The notes under the pieces: generated by a model | Told to the model about the DNA's origin: nothing | The model's database searches: none | Seen by the model: the letters and a program-made list of their open reading frames with translations, nothing else | Assembly (NCBI RefSeq): GCF_038502225.1 | Contig: NC_091307.1 | Coordinates: 25,592,933 to 25,656,932, forward strand | Length of the DNA: 64,000 nucleotides | Source of the DNA: Cherax quadricarinatus | Taxonomy: Eukaryota; Arthropoda; Malacostraca; Decapoda; Parastacidae | Reading direction: 5' to 3' | Made by a program: the position numbers and the translations under genes | Part shown: in pieces, positions 1 through 9,989 of the stretch | Position numbering within the stretch: the first letter of the stretch is position 1 | Layout: every line of letters starts with the position of its first letter

Positions 1-176
1 TGACATCAATGACATACTACTATATAGAAAGCTGCTTGTTATGCAGAGCATTTCGGGCAAATTAGGTCAGTTTTGTCCCAGGATGCAACCCACACCAGTC
101 AACTAACACCCAGGTACCCATTTTACACTGATGGGTGAACATAGACTACCAGTGTAAGGAAACTAGTCCCAAATTT
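1..176 (-). mobile_element. tRNA-derived SINE (family V), body/tail fragment
   Basis: Read on the minus strand this matches the body of the copies at 9069-9320 and 17990-18168. It contains the block ACCTGGGTGTTAGT followed by GTGTGGGTTGCATCCTGGG, and the end with TAGTAGTATGTCATTGATGT. The tRNA-like head is missing. It abuts a LINE-A 3' fragment and is cut by the window edge. Confidence 0.75.
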
Positions 177-497
177 GCACACTAAAATCACTCCCTATGA
201 AAGCAAAAAACTCTGCAGTAGATGCAACATTCCCCCAATGAAAAGCAGGGGGTGCCACAAGTACACTGGGATAACACAATAAGTGTCAGGGGCCCAAGAC
301 TGTTCAACTGCCTCCCACCAGCCATAAGGGGGATTACCAGACCCCTGGCTGTCTTCGAGAAGGCACTGGACAGTCACCTAAAGTCAGTACCTGATCAAGC
401 CGAGCTGTGGTTCGTACGTTGGTTTACGTGGCCAGCAGTAACAGCCTGATTGATCAGACCCTGATCAACCACGAGGCCTAGTCACAAGCCTCGTGGT
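177..497 (+). pseudogene. LINE family A, 3'-terminal ORF2 fragment
   Basis: A diverged copy of the last part of LINE-A ORF2 and its 3' end; compare 3868-4190 and 7003-7325. Readable residues include RLFNCLPPAIRGIT and LDSHLKSVPDQ, matching RLFNCLPAHIRGIT and LDKHLKSVPDQ in the full copies. It is 5'-truncated. Its 3' end is interrupted by a minisatellite and resumes at about 928 with the LINE-A hairpin and tail. Confidence 0.85.
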
Positions 498-932
498 GGA
501 GAGGGTTTCGGGAGAAAGGGCTTCGGGGAAGAGAGTTTTGGGGGAGAGGGTTTCAGGGGAGAGGGTTTTGGGGGAGAGGGTTTCGGGGGAGAGGGTTTCG
601 GGGGAGAGGGTTTCAAGGGAGAGGGTTTTGGGGGAGAGGGGTTTGGGGGAGAGGGTTTTGGGGTAGAGGGTTTCAAGGGAGAGGGTTTTGGGGGAAAGGG
701 TTTTGGGGGAGAGGGGTTTCGGGGGAGAGGGTTTCGGGGGAGAGGGTTTCGGGGGAGAGGGTTTCGGGGGAGAGGGTTTCGGGGGAGAGGGTTTCAGGGG
801 AGAGGGTTTCGGGGGGAGGGTTTCAGGGGAGAGGGGTTTCGTGGGAGAGGGTTTCGGGGGAGGGTTTTGGGGGAGATGGTTTCGGGGGAGAGGGCTTTGT
901 GGGAGAGGGTTTCGGGGAGAGGGTTTCGGGGG
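498..932 (+). repeat. 15-bp G-rich minisatellite
   Basis: Roughly 29 tandem copies of a 15-bp unit, consensus GGGGGAGAGGGTTTC, with variants (TTTTG, TTTCA, missing G). The G runs are frequent enough for G-quadruplex formation on the + strand. In one frame it encodes a GEGFG pentapeptide repeat, which I take as incidental. The unit is the reverse complement of the LINE-A 3' tail (CCCCCGAAACCCTCTCC), and the array lies exactly where that tail begins. Confidence 0.95.
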
Positions 933-965
933 CGTTGACCCCCGAAACCCTCTTCAGGTATAGGT
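919..965 (+). repeat. LINE-A 3'-terminal hairpin and tail
   Basis: A perfect inverted repeat: arm 919-932 (GAGGGTTTCGGGGG), loop CGTTGA at 933-938, arm 939-952. The tail TTCAGGTATAGG follows. The inner GGGGGCGTTGACCCCC is the constant feature of LINE-A 3' ends elsewhere in the window (about 4193, 18194, and inverted at about 34572). Confidence 0.9.
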
Positions 966-1019
966 TAAAGGTTCATAACTTAATACAACAAATGTGAATA
1001 TAATAATGACACTGCAACC

Positions 1020-1088
1020 ACTGTAGAAATCTAAAGCGCTGTATGACCCTATGTGGTTTAGCGCTTATTTCTGATTATAATAATCTAG
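1020..1088 (+). mobile_element. SINE-like tail fragment (family T)
   Basis: Contains GCGCTGTATGACCCTATGTG then TTTAGCGCTT and an AT-rich TTATAATAAT end. Similar tails occur at 9317-9370, 9526-9575, 10100-10145, 63750-63800 and, inverted, at 30971-31015. It is cut by the assembly gap. Confidence 0.6.
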
Positions 1089-1188
1089 NNNNNNNNNNNN
1101 NNNNNNNNNNNNNNNNNNNNNNNNNNNNNNNNNNNNNNNNNNNNNNNNNNNNNNNNNNNNNNNNNNNNNNNNNNNNNNNNNNNNNNNN
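1089..1188. other. Assembly gap (100 N)
   Basis: Exactly 100 Ns, the usual placeholder for a gap of unknown size. It removes the 5' end of the first LINE-A copy, so the true distance between the flanks is unknown. Confidence 0.99.
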
Positions 1189-4100
1189 AGTCCGATAACA
1201 TTCTTCTTTGCAAATATACAGGGTCTAAAGCCAGCAACAAACAACAAAATACCTTTCATCCGTGGACTGCTTGCAGAGGCAAAGGCAATGTTCGCGGCTT
1301 TCACTGAGACCCACATAAAGGATCACTTGGACAACGAAATATGGATCCCAGGTTACAACCTATACAGATGTGACAGAGTGAACAGGCAAAAGGGGGGGGT
1401 TGGCCAGTACATTGCAGAGTCACTTGTTTGCACAGAACTGCTAAATGTCTCAAATGATGTAGTGGAAGTTTTAGCAGTAAAGGTCGAGAACCAAAACCTA
1501 GTCATTGTGAATGTCTACAAGCCTCCGGATGCAACATCCCAGCAATTCCAGGAACAGCTGTTAAAAATTGACCACTGTCTGGAAAACCTTCCAGCTCCTG
1601 CACCCAACATCTTGCTCCTGGGGGATTTCAACTTAAGGCACCTAAAATGGAGGAATATAGAAAATAATATTGTTGCAGTAATAACACCAGGAGGCAGCTC
1701 TGATGAAAACTCACACTCACGCGAGCTTTTAAATCTCTGCACAAAATTCAATTTAAACCAGCAAATAATAGAGCCTACTAGACTGGAGAATACACTAGAC
1801 CTCATCTTCACTAACAATGATGATCTGATAAGAAATATCACCATATCAAAAACAATATACTCAGATCACAACATAATTGAGGTTCAGTCATGTATGGGCG
1901 GAGCCCCAGACCGACATAATGAGATTAGTCACGAGGGAGCATTCACCAAATTCAACTTCAATAACAAAAACATAAAGTGGGACCAAGTAAACCAAGTCCT
2001 AACCGATATAAGCTGGGAAGATATACTAAGCAACACAGACCCCAACTTATGCCTAGAACAGATTAACTCGGTGGCACTCGATGTATGCACAAGGCTTATT
2101 CCTCTAAGAAAAAGGAGGAGTAGATGTAAAACAGAAAGAGACAGGCGCTCCCTTTACAGGCGACGGAAAAGAATAACAGAGCGGCTAAAAGAGGTCAATA
2201 TATCTGAAATGCGTAGGGAGACACTGGTCAGAGAAATAGCAAGCATCGAACTTAAGCTAAAAGAATCCTTTAGGAGTCAGGAATCGCGGGAAGAACTAAA
2301 AGCCATAAATGAAATCGAAAGAAACCCAAAGTATTTCTTCTCCTATGCCAAATCAAAATCGAGAACAACGTCCAGTATTGGGCCCCTACTTAAACAAGAT
2401 GGGTCCTACACAGATGACAGCAAGGAAATGAGTGAGCTACTCAAGTCCCAATATGACTCAGTTTTTAGCAAGCCGCTAACCAGACTGAGAGTCGAAGATC
2501 AAAATGAATTTTTTAGGAGAGAGCCACAAAATTTGATTAACACAAGCCTATCCGATGTTATCCTGACGCCAAATGACTTCGAACAGGCGATAAATGACAT
2601 GCCCATGCACTCTGCCCCAGGGCCAGACTCATGGAACTCTGTGTTCATCAAGAACTGCAAGAAGCCCCTATCACGAGCCTTTTCCATCCTATGGAGAGGG
2701 AGCATGGACACGGGGGTCGTCCCACAGTTACTAAAAACAACAGACATAGCCCCACTCCACAAAGGGGGCAGTAAAGCAACAGCAAAGAACTACAGATCAA
2801 TAGCACTAACATCCCATATCATAAAAATCTTTGAAAGGGTCCTAAGAAGCAAGATCACCACGCATCTAGAAACCCATCAGTTACACAACCCAGGGCAACA
2901 TGGGTTTAGAACAGGTCGCTCCTGTCTGTCTCAACTATTGGACCACTACGACAAGGTCCTAAATGCACTAGAAGACAAAAAGAATGCAGATGTAATATAT
3001 ACAGACTTTGCAAAAGCCTTCGACAAGTGTGACCATGGCGTAATAGCGCACAAAATGCGTGCTAAAGGAATAACAGGAAAAGTCGGTCGATGGATCTATA
3101 ATTTCCTCACTAACAGAACACAGAGAGTAGTCGTCAACAGAGTAAAGTCCGAGGCAGCTACGGTGAAAAGCTCTGTTCCACAAGGCACAGTACTCGCTCC
3201 CATCTTGTTCCTCATCCTTATATCCGACATAGACAAGGATGTCAGCCACAGCACCGTGTCTTCCTTTGCAGATGACACCCGAATCTGCATGACAGTGTCT
3301 TCCATTGCAGACACTGCAAAGCTCCAGGCAGACATCAACCAAATCTTTCAGTGGGCTGCAGAAAACAATATGAAGTTCAACGATGAGAAATTTCAATTAC
3401 TCAGATATGGTAAACATGAGGAAATTAAATCTTCATCAGAGTACAAAACAAATTTTGGCCACAAAATAGAGCGAAACACCAACGTCAAAGACCTGGGAGT
3501 GATCATGTCGGAGGATCTCACCTTCAAGGACCATAACATTGTATCAATCGCATCTGCTAGAAAAATGACAGGATGGATAATGAGAACCTTCAAAACTAGG
3601 GAGGCCAAGCCCATGATGACACTCTTCAGGTCACTTGTTCTATCTAGGCTGGAATATTGCTGCACACTAACAGCACCTTTCAAGGCAGGTGAAATTGCCG
3701 ACCTAGAAAGTGTACAGAGAACTTTCACGGCGCGCATAACGGAGATAAAACACCTCAATTATTGGGAGCGCTTGAGGTTCCTAAACCTGTATTCCCTGGA
3801 ACGCAGGAGGGAGAGATACATGATTATATACACCTGGAAAATCCTAGAGGGACTAGTACCGAACTTGCACACGAAAATCACTCACTACGAAAGCAAAAGA
3901 CTTGGCAGACGATGCACCATCCCCCCAATGAAAAGCAGGGGTGTCACTAGCACGTTAAGAGACCATACAATAAGTGTCAGGGGCCCGAGACTGTTCAACT
4001 GCCTCCCAGCACACATAAGGGGGATTACCAACAGACCCCTGGCAGTCTTCAAGCTGGCACTGGACAAGCACCTAAAGTCAGTTCCGGATCAGCCGGGCTG

Positions 4101-4203
4101 TGGCTCGTATGTTGGTTTGCGTGCAGCCAGCAGCAACAGCCTGGTTGATCAGGCTCTGATCCACCAGGAGGCCTGGTCTCAGACCGGGCCGCGGGGGCGT
4201 TGA
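1189..4203 (+). CDS. LINE-A ORF2: endonuclease/reverse transcriptase, open reading frame
   Basis: The frame is open from the gap edge (residues SPITFFFANIQG) to TGA at 4201-4203, about 1004 residues, missing only its N-terminus. Copy A2 shows the missing start, about 33 residues beginning MASTPNQQ. An exo/endonuclease/phosphatase (EEP) domain comes first: FFFANIQGLKP, TETHIKDHL, LLLGDFNLRH and YSDHNIIEV. It is followed by a non-LTR reverse transcriptase with SAPGPDSW, NYRSIALTS, YTDFAKAFDKCDH (motif A), SSVPQGTVLAPILF (motif B) and SSFADDTRIC (motif C, FADD). The encoded protein would nick target DNA and prime reverse transcription of its own RNA. No stop or frameshift is visible, unlike in A2. 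The clade is my inference from motif style; it could be another jockey-superfamily clade. The ATG at 1288 is internal and not the likely start. Confidence 0.85.
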   Translation, partial: SPITFFFANIQGLKPATNNKIPFIRGLLAEAKAMFAAFTETHIKDHLDNEIWIPGYNLYRCDRVNRQKGGVGQYIAESLVCTELLNVSNDVVEVLAVKVENQNLVIVNVYKPPDATSQQFQEQLLKIDHCLENLPAPAPNILLLGDFNLRHLKWRNIENNIVAVITPGGSSDENSHSRELLNLCTKFNLNQQIIEPTRLENTLDLIFTNNDDLIRNITISKTIYSDHNIIEVQSCMGGAPDRHNEISHEGAFTKFNFNNKNIKWDQVNQVLTDISWEDILSNTDPNLCLEQINSVALDVCTRLIPLRKRRSRCKTERDRRSLYRRRKRITERLKEVNISEMRRETLVREIASIELKLKESFRSQESREELKAINEIERNPKYFFSYAKSKSRTTSSIGPLLKQDGSYTDDSKEMSELLKSQYDSVFSKPLTRLRVEDQNEFFRREPQNLINTSLSDVILTPNDFEQAINDMPMHSAPGPDSWNSVFIKNCKKPLSRAFSILWRGSMDTGVVPQLLKTTDIAPLHKGGSKATAKNYRSIALTSHIIKIFERVLRSKITTHLETHQLHNPGQHGFRTGRSCLSQLLDHYDKVLNALEDKKNADVIYTDFAKAFDKCDHGVIAHKMRAKGITGKVGRWIYNFLTNRTQRVVVNRVKSEAATVKSSVPQGTVLAPILFLILISDIDKDVSHSTVSSFADDTRICMTVSSIADTAKLQADINQIFQWAAENNMKFNDEKFQLLRYGKHEEIKSSSEYKTNFGHKIERNTNVKDLGVIMSEDLTFKDHNIVSIASARKMTGWIMRTFKTREAKPMMTLFRSLVLSRLEYCCTLTAPFKAGEIADLESVQRTFTARITEIKHLNYWERLRFLNLYSLERRRERYMIIYTWKILEGLVPNLHTKITHYESKRLGRRCTIPPMKSRGVTSTLRDHTISVRGPRLFNCLPAHIRGITNRPLAVFKLALDKHLKSVPDQPGCGSYVGLRAASSNSLVDQALIHQEAWSQTGPRGR

Positions 4204-4230
4204 CCCCCGGAACTCTCTCCAGGTAAACTC
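1189..4230 (+). mobile_element. LINE family A, copy A1 (CR1/jockey group)
   Basis: Non-LTR retrotransposon whose 5' end is lost in the gap. It carries an open ORF2 and a short 3' end: the GGGGGCGTTGACCCCC hairpin, then two copies of CTCCAGGTAAA. There is no long poly(A). The next copy (A2) begins immediately downstream, in the same orientation, at a fixed offset of 3134 bp. Confidence 0.9.
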
Positions 4231-7200
4231 CAGGTAAACAGTCGATGGCCTCCACTCCAAACCAACAGATACAGATACTAATGCAGGAAAAAAAATCCCC
4301 CCCCAGTACCAACAATACCACCAGTCCGATGACATTCTTTTTTGCAAATATACAGGGTCTAAAGCCAGCAACAAACAACAAAATACCTTTCATCCGTGGA
4401 CTGCTTGCAGAGGCAAAGACAATGTTCGCGGCTTTCACTGAGACCCACATAAAGGATCACTTGGACAACGAAATATGGATCCCAGGTTACACCCTATAAA
4501 TATGTGACAGAGTGAACAGGCAAAAGGGGGGGGGGGTTGGCCTGTACATTGCAGAGTCACTTGTTTGCACAGAACTGCTAAATGCCTCAAATGATGTAGT
4601 GGAAGTTTTAGCAGTAAAGATCGAGAACCAAAACCTAGTCATTGTCGTAGTCTACAAGCCTCCGGATGCAACATCCCAGCAATTCCAGGAACAGCTGTTA
4701 AAAATTGACCACTGCCTGGAAAATCTTCCAGCTCCTGCACCCAACATCTTGCTCCTGGGGGATTTCAACTTAAGGCACCTAAAATGGAGGAATATAGAAA
4801 ATAATATTGTTGCAGTAATAACACCAGGAGGCAGCGCTAATGAAAACTCACACTCACACGAGCTTTTAAATCTCTGCACAATATTCAATTTAAACCAGCA
4901 AATAATAGAGCCTACTAGACTGGAGAATACACTAGACCTCATCTTCACTAACAATGATGATCTGATAAGAAATGTCACCATATCAAAAACAATATACTCA
5001 GATCACAACATAATTGAGGTTCAGACATGTATGCGTGGAGCCCCAGACCGACATAATGAGACTAGTCACGAGGGAGCATTCACCAAATTCATCTTCAATA
5101 ACAAAAACATAAAGTGGGACCAAGTAAACCAAGTCCTAACCGATATAAGCTGAGAAGATATACTAAGCAACACAGACCCCAACTTATGCCTAGAACAGAT
5201 TAACTTGGTGGCACTCGATGTATGCACAAGGCTTATTCCTCTAAGAAAAAGGAGGAGTAGATGTAAAATAGAAAGAGACAGGCGCTCCCTTTACAGGCGA
5301 CGGAAAAGAATAACAGAGCGGCTAAAAGAGGTCAATATATCTGAAATGCGTAGGGAGACACTGGTCAGAGAAATAGCAAGCATCGAACTCAAGCTAAAGG
5401 AATCGTATAGGAGTCAGGAATCGCGGGAAGAACTAAAAGCCATAAATGAAATCGAAAGAAACCCAAAGTATTTCTTCTCCTATGCCAAATCAAAGTCGAG
5501 AACAACATCCAGTATTGGCCACCTACTTAAACAAGATAGGTCCTACACAGATGACAGCAAGGAAATGAGTGAGCTACTCAAGTCCCAATATGACTCAGTT
5601 TTTAGCAAGCCGCTAACCAGATTGAGAGTCGAAGATCAAAATGAATTTTTTATGAGAGAGCCACAAAATTTGGTTAACACAAGCCTATCCGATGTTATCC
5701 TGACGCCAAATGACTTCGAACAGGCGATAAATGACATGCCCATGCACTCTGCCCCAGGGCCAGACTCATGGAACTCCGTGTTCATCAAGAACTGCAAGAA
5801 GCACCTATCACGAGCCTTTTCCATCCTATGGAGAGGGAGCATGGACACGGGGGTCGTCCCACAGTTACTAAAAACAATAGACATAGCCCCACTCCACAAA
5901 GGGGGCAGTAAAGCAACAGCAAAGAACTACAGACCGATAGCACTAACATCCCATATAATAAAATCTTTGAAAGGGTCCTAAGAAACAAGATCACCACCCA
6001 TCTAGAAACCCATCAGTTACACAACCCAGGGCAACATGGGTTTAGAACAGGTCGCTCCTGTCTGTCTCAACTATTGGATCACTACGACAAGGTCCTAAAT
6101 GCACTAGAAGATAAAAAGAATGCAGATGTAATATATACAGACTTTGCAAAAGCCTTCGACAAGTGTGACCATGGCGTAATAGCGCACAAAATGCGTGCTA
6201 AAGGAATAACAGGAAAAGTCGGTCGATGGATCTATAATTTCCTCACTAACAGAACACAGAGAGTAGTCGTCAACAGTAAAGTCCGAGGCAGCTACGGTGA
6301 AAAGCTCTGTTCCACAAGGCACAGTACTCGCTCCCATCTTGTTCCTCATCCTCATATCCGACATAGACAAGGATGTCAGCCACAGCACCGTGTCTTCCTT
6401 TGCAGATGACATCCGAATCTGCATGACAGTGTCTTCCATTGGAGACACTGCAAGGCTCCAGACGGACATCAACCGAATCTTTCAGTGAGCTGCAGAAAAC
6501 AATATGAAGTTCAACGATGAGAAATTTCAATTACTCAGATATGGTAAACACGAGGAAATTAAATCTTCATCAGAGTACAAAACAAATTCTGGCCACAAAA
6601 TAGAGCGAAACACCAACGTCAAAGACCTGGGAGTGATCATGTCGGAGGATCTCACCTTCAAGGACCATAACATTGTATCAATCGCATCTGCTAGAAAAAT
6701 GACAGGATGGATAATGAGAACCTTCAAAACTAGGAAGGCCAAGCCCATGATGACACTCTTCAGGTCACTTGTTCTATCTAGGCTGGAATATTGCTGCACA
6801 CTAACAGCACCTTTCAAGGCAGGTGAAATTGCTGACCTAGAAAATGTACAGAGAACCTTCACGGCGCGCATAACGGAGATAAAACACCTCAATTACTGGG
6901 AGCGCTTGAGGTTTCTAAACCTGTATTCCCTGGAATGCAGGAGGGAGAGATACATGATTATATACACCTGGAAAATCCTAGAGGGACTAGTACCGAACTT
7001 GCACACGAAAATCACTCACTACGAAAGCAAAAGACTTGGCAGACGATGCACCATCCCCCCAATGAAAAGCAGGGGTGTCACTAGCACGTTAAGAGACCAT
7101 ACAATAAGTGTCAGGGGCCCGAGACTGTTCAACTGCCTCCCAGCACACATAAGGGGGATTACCAACAGACCCCTGGCAGTCTTCAAGCTGGCACTAGACA

Positions 7201-7376
7201 AGCACCTAAAGTCAGTTCCTGATCAGCCGGGCTGTGGCTCGTACGTTGGTTTGCGTGCAGCCAGCAGCAACAGCCTGGTTGATCAGGGGCTGATCCACCA
7301 GGAGGCCTGGTCACAGACCGGGCCGCTGGGGCGTTGACCCCCGAAACTCTCTCCAGGTAAAACTCCAGGTAAACTA
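4231..7376 (+). mobile_element. LINE family A, copy A2, tandem to A1
   Basis: Nearly identical to A1. It begins directly after A1's terminal CTCCAGGTAAAC and ends with its own CCAGGTAAACTATG. It includes the 5' end absent from A1. Corresponding points are 3134 bp apart at both ends (ATGTTCGCG at 1288/4422; GCGTTGACCC at 4197/7331). Confidence 0.9.
4245..7337 (+). pseudogene. LINE-A ORF2, disabled copy
   Basis: ORF2 starts at ATG 4245 (MASTPNQQIQILMQEKK) and is broken several times relative to A1. There is TAA at 4497-4499, a change in the G run near 4528-4537, TGG to TGA at 5151-5153, a 1-nt deletion near 5965, a 2-nt deletion near 6276, and TGG to TGA at 6486-6488. The EEP and RT motifs are still readable in pieces: LLLGDFNLRH, YTDFAKAFDKCDH, SSVPQGTVLAPILF, and SSFADDIRIC, where motif C has T to I next to FADD. 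Inactive, and useful mainly as a template for the 5' end missing from A1. Confidence 0.9.
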
Positions 7377-7575
7377 TGTAAGACAATTGAAATCACCTAA
7401 AACTTGTGTAATTGTACCTAAATGGTAATCAAGGACCCTAATGGAAATAAGTCACTTTGAATTTATCGGGAGGTAATTAACACCATTTATGATAATTGTA
7501 CTTGTGTACCCATGCCTAAATAAGCTTACTTATTAAACAAACTTATGCCCAAGGACCCTAATAGAAATAAGTTAC

Positions 7576-7605
<30 letters not shown>
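7377..7605 (+). repeat. SINE V tail remnants and (TTA)n
   Basis: Two partial copies of the SINE V 3' region, each with AAGGACCCTAAT(G/A)GAAATAAG then T(C/T)ACTTTG (7431-7460 and 7552-7578). The second runs into (TTA)n at about 7580-7605. No gene seen. Confidence 0.55.
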
Positions 7606-7606
<1 letters not shown>

Positions 7607-7880
7607 AAGATTCGCCGGTATTCTCCCGGCCCGGGCCTTTTCCAAGTGGTGGCCCGGCCTTGGCTCCCTCTTTAGGGAGTGTCTGAGACCTAAGTCTCCC
7701 ATGGGAGGAGCCACAAGTACCTCCTCATCTTTGGGACCAACTGTCCCCAGGCCTAGCCACAAGCTAGGCCTCTCTGGTCTGCCATCCCCGCCACAAGGGG
7801 GCAAATGGGAATGACAGTCTTATGAGCTAAAGGCTCGGGCTCAGGCACCTACCCTACCCTAGAAGGGTTAGGCATGGTGT
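7606..7880. other. Unrecognised GC-rich segment
   Basis: A GC-rich block starting GATTCGCCGGTATTCTCCCG directly after (TTA)n. The composition and the abutting (TTA)n suggest an inserted repeat in reverse orientation, but I recognise no family and see no second copy here. No convincing coding potential. Confidence 0.3.
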
Positions 7881-7884
7881 CGAT

Positions 7885-8008
7885 CAGTTACTTTGTCTGA
7901 CTTTTCTGGGTTATTTTAGCCAATCTACACATGTGCTGTTATATATGAAATATTTATGTAACTGTATTTATGTGTACCTATACCTGAACAAACTTACTAA
8001 CTTATCTA
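7885..8008 (+). mobile_element. SINE V-associated 3' tail fragment
   Basis: GTTACTTTGTCTGACTTTTC, TGGGTTATTTTAGCCAATCT, ATGTAACTGTATTTATGTG and an AACTTACTAACTTA end. The same block occurs at 9725-9860 and 43667-43800, where it ends in (CTTA)n. Confidence 0.6.
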
Positions 8009-8009
8009 A

Positions 8010-8197
8010 CTTAAATTCAAATTCAAAGTTTATTCTCTATAAAGATTACAATGTTGAATTTACAGAATTTGGTTGTTGTGTGGTTTACATGTAGTTAAAT
8101 AATGATTACAGAGTGTACCACTAGAACGCCTAGCATGGCTAGGCATTTCGGGCAGACTTAGTTTAATTCTTTATTTTAAAATATTACAAATTATGAT
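8010..8197 (-). mobile_element. LINE family B 3' UTR fragment
   Basis: Reverse complement of the 3' UTR of the B copy at about 36230-36411. Shared blocks include GCCTAGCCATGCTAGGCGTT and AGAATAAACTTTGAATT. It is a 5'-truncated insertion ending in the element's TTGAA-type tail. Confidence 0.85.
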
Positions 8198-8640
8198 GTA
8201 AGATAAGATAAGATAAGATAAGATTTTGTTCGGTTTTTTAACCCCGGAGGGTTAGCCACCCAGGATAACCCAAGAAAGTCAGTGCGTCATCGAGTTTAAG
8301 TTTAATATGTTTATTATGCACCCCATACCCATCCTGTGGGCGGTAGTCAAAAGATTACAGAGGTACATAATGGGTCCAGGGACTTGGCCTCAAAGTTTTG
8401 ATAGCTGAGCAAGTTACAGAGGTAATGAATTCACAATTTACAAAGGTAATGAACTCACAATTTACAAAGGTAATGAACTCCAGGTAGGTCTAGTCACAAT
8501 CATGACAAGTTACAAAGGTATTTACAGATTACAGAGGTACACAATGGGTCCAGGGACCGGGCTCCAAAGTTTTGATGGCTGAACTAGGTACAAGGTAATG
8601 AACTCACAAGTTACAAAGGTAATGAATCATCGAGGACTGT
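8198..8640. repeat. (AAGAT)n and a repeat with internal duplications
   Basis: A short (AAGAT)n array at 8198-8223 is followed by AACCCCGGAGGGTTAGCCAC. From 8340 to 8635 the motif TTACAAAGGTAATGAACTCA recurs several times. A larger block around ACATAATGGGTCCAGGGAC (8358) is repeated near 8539. It looks like the internally duplicated 3' region of an unidentified retroelement. No coding signal. Confidence 0.5.
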
Positions 8641-8838
8641 CTAACTTATTTCCATTGGGGTCCTTAATCTTGTCCCCCAGGATGCGACCCACACCAGTCG
8701 ACTAACACCCAGGTACCTATTTGCTGCTAGGTGAACAGTTCCACAGGTGTAAGGAAACGTGTCGAAATGTTTCCACCCGCCGGGAATCGAACCCGGACCC
8801 TCCGTGTGTGAAGCGGGAGCTTTAGCCACCTGGCTCAC
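8641..8838 (-). mobile_element. tRNA-derived SINE (family V) with tRNA-like head
   Basis: On the minus strand a tRNA-like head (8773-8838) has an A-box-like GAGCCAGGTGGCTAAAGC, an anticodon region GCTTCACACAC and a B box GGGTTCGATTCCC. The V body follows: GTGTGGGTCGCATCCTGGG and AAGGACCCCAATGGAAATAA. The head most resembles tRNA-Val(CAC) in the anticodon arm. It is a SINE, not a functional tRNA gene, because the acceptor stem is not complementary. Confidence 0.85.
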
Positions 8839-9068
8839 AACTGGGCTCTATTTGATCTAAGTTGGGAATTTAATGTTCCCATTTCTATTTCCGGGAACAA
8901 CTTTATGTACTTTTTAATTCCTGCTAAGATTTGGCTGACATTTTTCCCCCGACTCCCATGTGGAAGGCCATAATAAAGCGCCAGCTACGGTGGTCCTGAA
9001 TAACCCCAACAGCAACCTTAAGGTCCATTGTTCCCACTTACCTAGTTACCTACGTACTTACCTAGTTA

Positions 9069-9320
9069 CATACCAATGGCTAGCGCACTCAACTCACACA
9101 CTGAGGTCCACGGATCGATCCCCCGATACGGCTGAAAAACATTACGACGTGTTTCCATGTGACACCTGCCCCAGTTCACCCATCAGTAAAATAGGTACCT
9201 GGGTATTAGTGGATTGGTGTGGGTCGCATCCTGGGACAAAATTGACCTAATTTGCGGGAAATGCTCAGCATAACAAGTGGTTTTCTATATAGTAGTATGT
9301 CATTGATGTCAGCTATGGTG
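9069..9320 (+). mobile_element. tRNA-derived SINE (family V)
   Basis: A degenerate tRNA-like head (TGGCTAGCGCACTCAACTCA, then GGATCGATCCCC) is followed by the V body (ACCTGGGTATTAGTGGATTG, GTGTGGGTCGCATCCTGGG) and an end with ATGTCATTGATGTC. That end is the reverse complement of the window's first bases, which defines the boundary of copy 1-176. Confidence 0.75.
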
Positions 9321-9411
9321 CTGTATAATCCTACGGGTTTAGCGCTTCTCCTTTATAATAATAATCATGTCAGCTATGGTCTATATACCTTGTACATGTA
9401 GAAAATAAAGG

Positions 9412-9463
<52 letters not shown>
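9317..9463 (+). repeat. SINE T tail and (ATT)n
   Basis: A T-type tail (CTGTATAATCCTACGGGTTT, AGCGCTTCTCC) at 9329-9366 is followed by an (ATT)n array at about 9413-9463. Another T-type tail lies at 9526-9575. Confidence 0.65.
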
Positions 9464-9464
<1 letters not shown>

Positions 9465-9714
9465 GAATGAAGCTACAGAAAGGAAGAGTGATTTCTTGTA
9501 TAGCTAACATACATGTACCTATTACTGTAACCTGTATAATCCTACGGGTTTATTGCTCCCCCGTGATTATAATAATTACTGTAACATACCTATTACTGTG
9601 ATCTGATCCTCTTTCATGTTACTGTAAATAACCCGGTATATCTCCTTTTATTGTAACTGCGTTTCACATAGTTACTTATATTTTTAACTTTTAGGGTTTA
9701 AATAATAAGATACT

Positions 9715-9960
9715 ACAAGAACCCCAGGGAAAATATGTAGTCACTTTGACTATTTTGGGTGGTTACCCCGGAGGGTAATCTACACATATGCTGCTGTGTA
9801 TGATAATTTATGTAACCATATTTATGTGTACCTGTACCTGAATAAACTTGCCTACTTACTTGCCTACCTAGATGCCTAACTACCTACTTACCTACCTACT
9901 TTCCTACCTACCCACTTACCTAGTTGCCTACCTACTTACCTACCTACCTGAAGAAGAACA
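9715..9960 (+). mobile_element. SINE V-type tail with (CTAC/CTTA)n
   Basis: Contains GTCACTTTGACTATTTTGGG, ATCTACACATATGCTGCTGT, CCTGTACCTGAATAAACTTG, then an imperfect CCTACTTA/CCTACCTA array. Equivalent to 43667-43800. Confidence 0.6.
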
Positions 9961-9989
9961 AGACTTGCCCATACATAACACCTCATGCT

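Noticed and set aside
498..932. Regularly spaced repeats as a CRISPR array
   Set aside because: The unit is 15 bp, directly tandem with no unique spacers, in a eukaryotic intron-rich context.
688..963. Open frame encoding a GEGFG pentapeptide repeat (and a PSPPK-type frame on the other strand)
   Set aside because: It is the translation of the 15-bp minisatellite; no upstream gene context or non-repeat domain.
1065..1316. Minus-strand ORF running through the N gap
   Set aside because: Spans unknown bases and is antisense to LINE-A.
8773..8838. A functional tRNA-Val gene on the minus strand (also 17990-18060)
   Set aside because: The B box and anticodon arm fit, but the acceptor stem does not pair and each is followed by the same SINE body.
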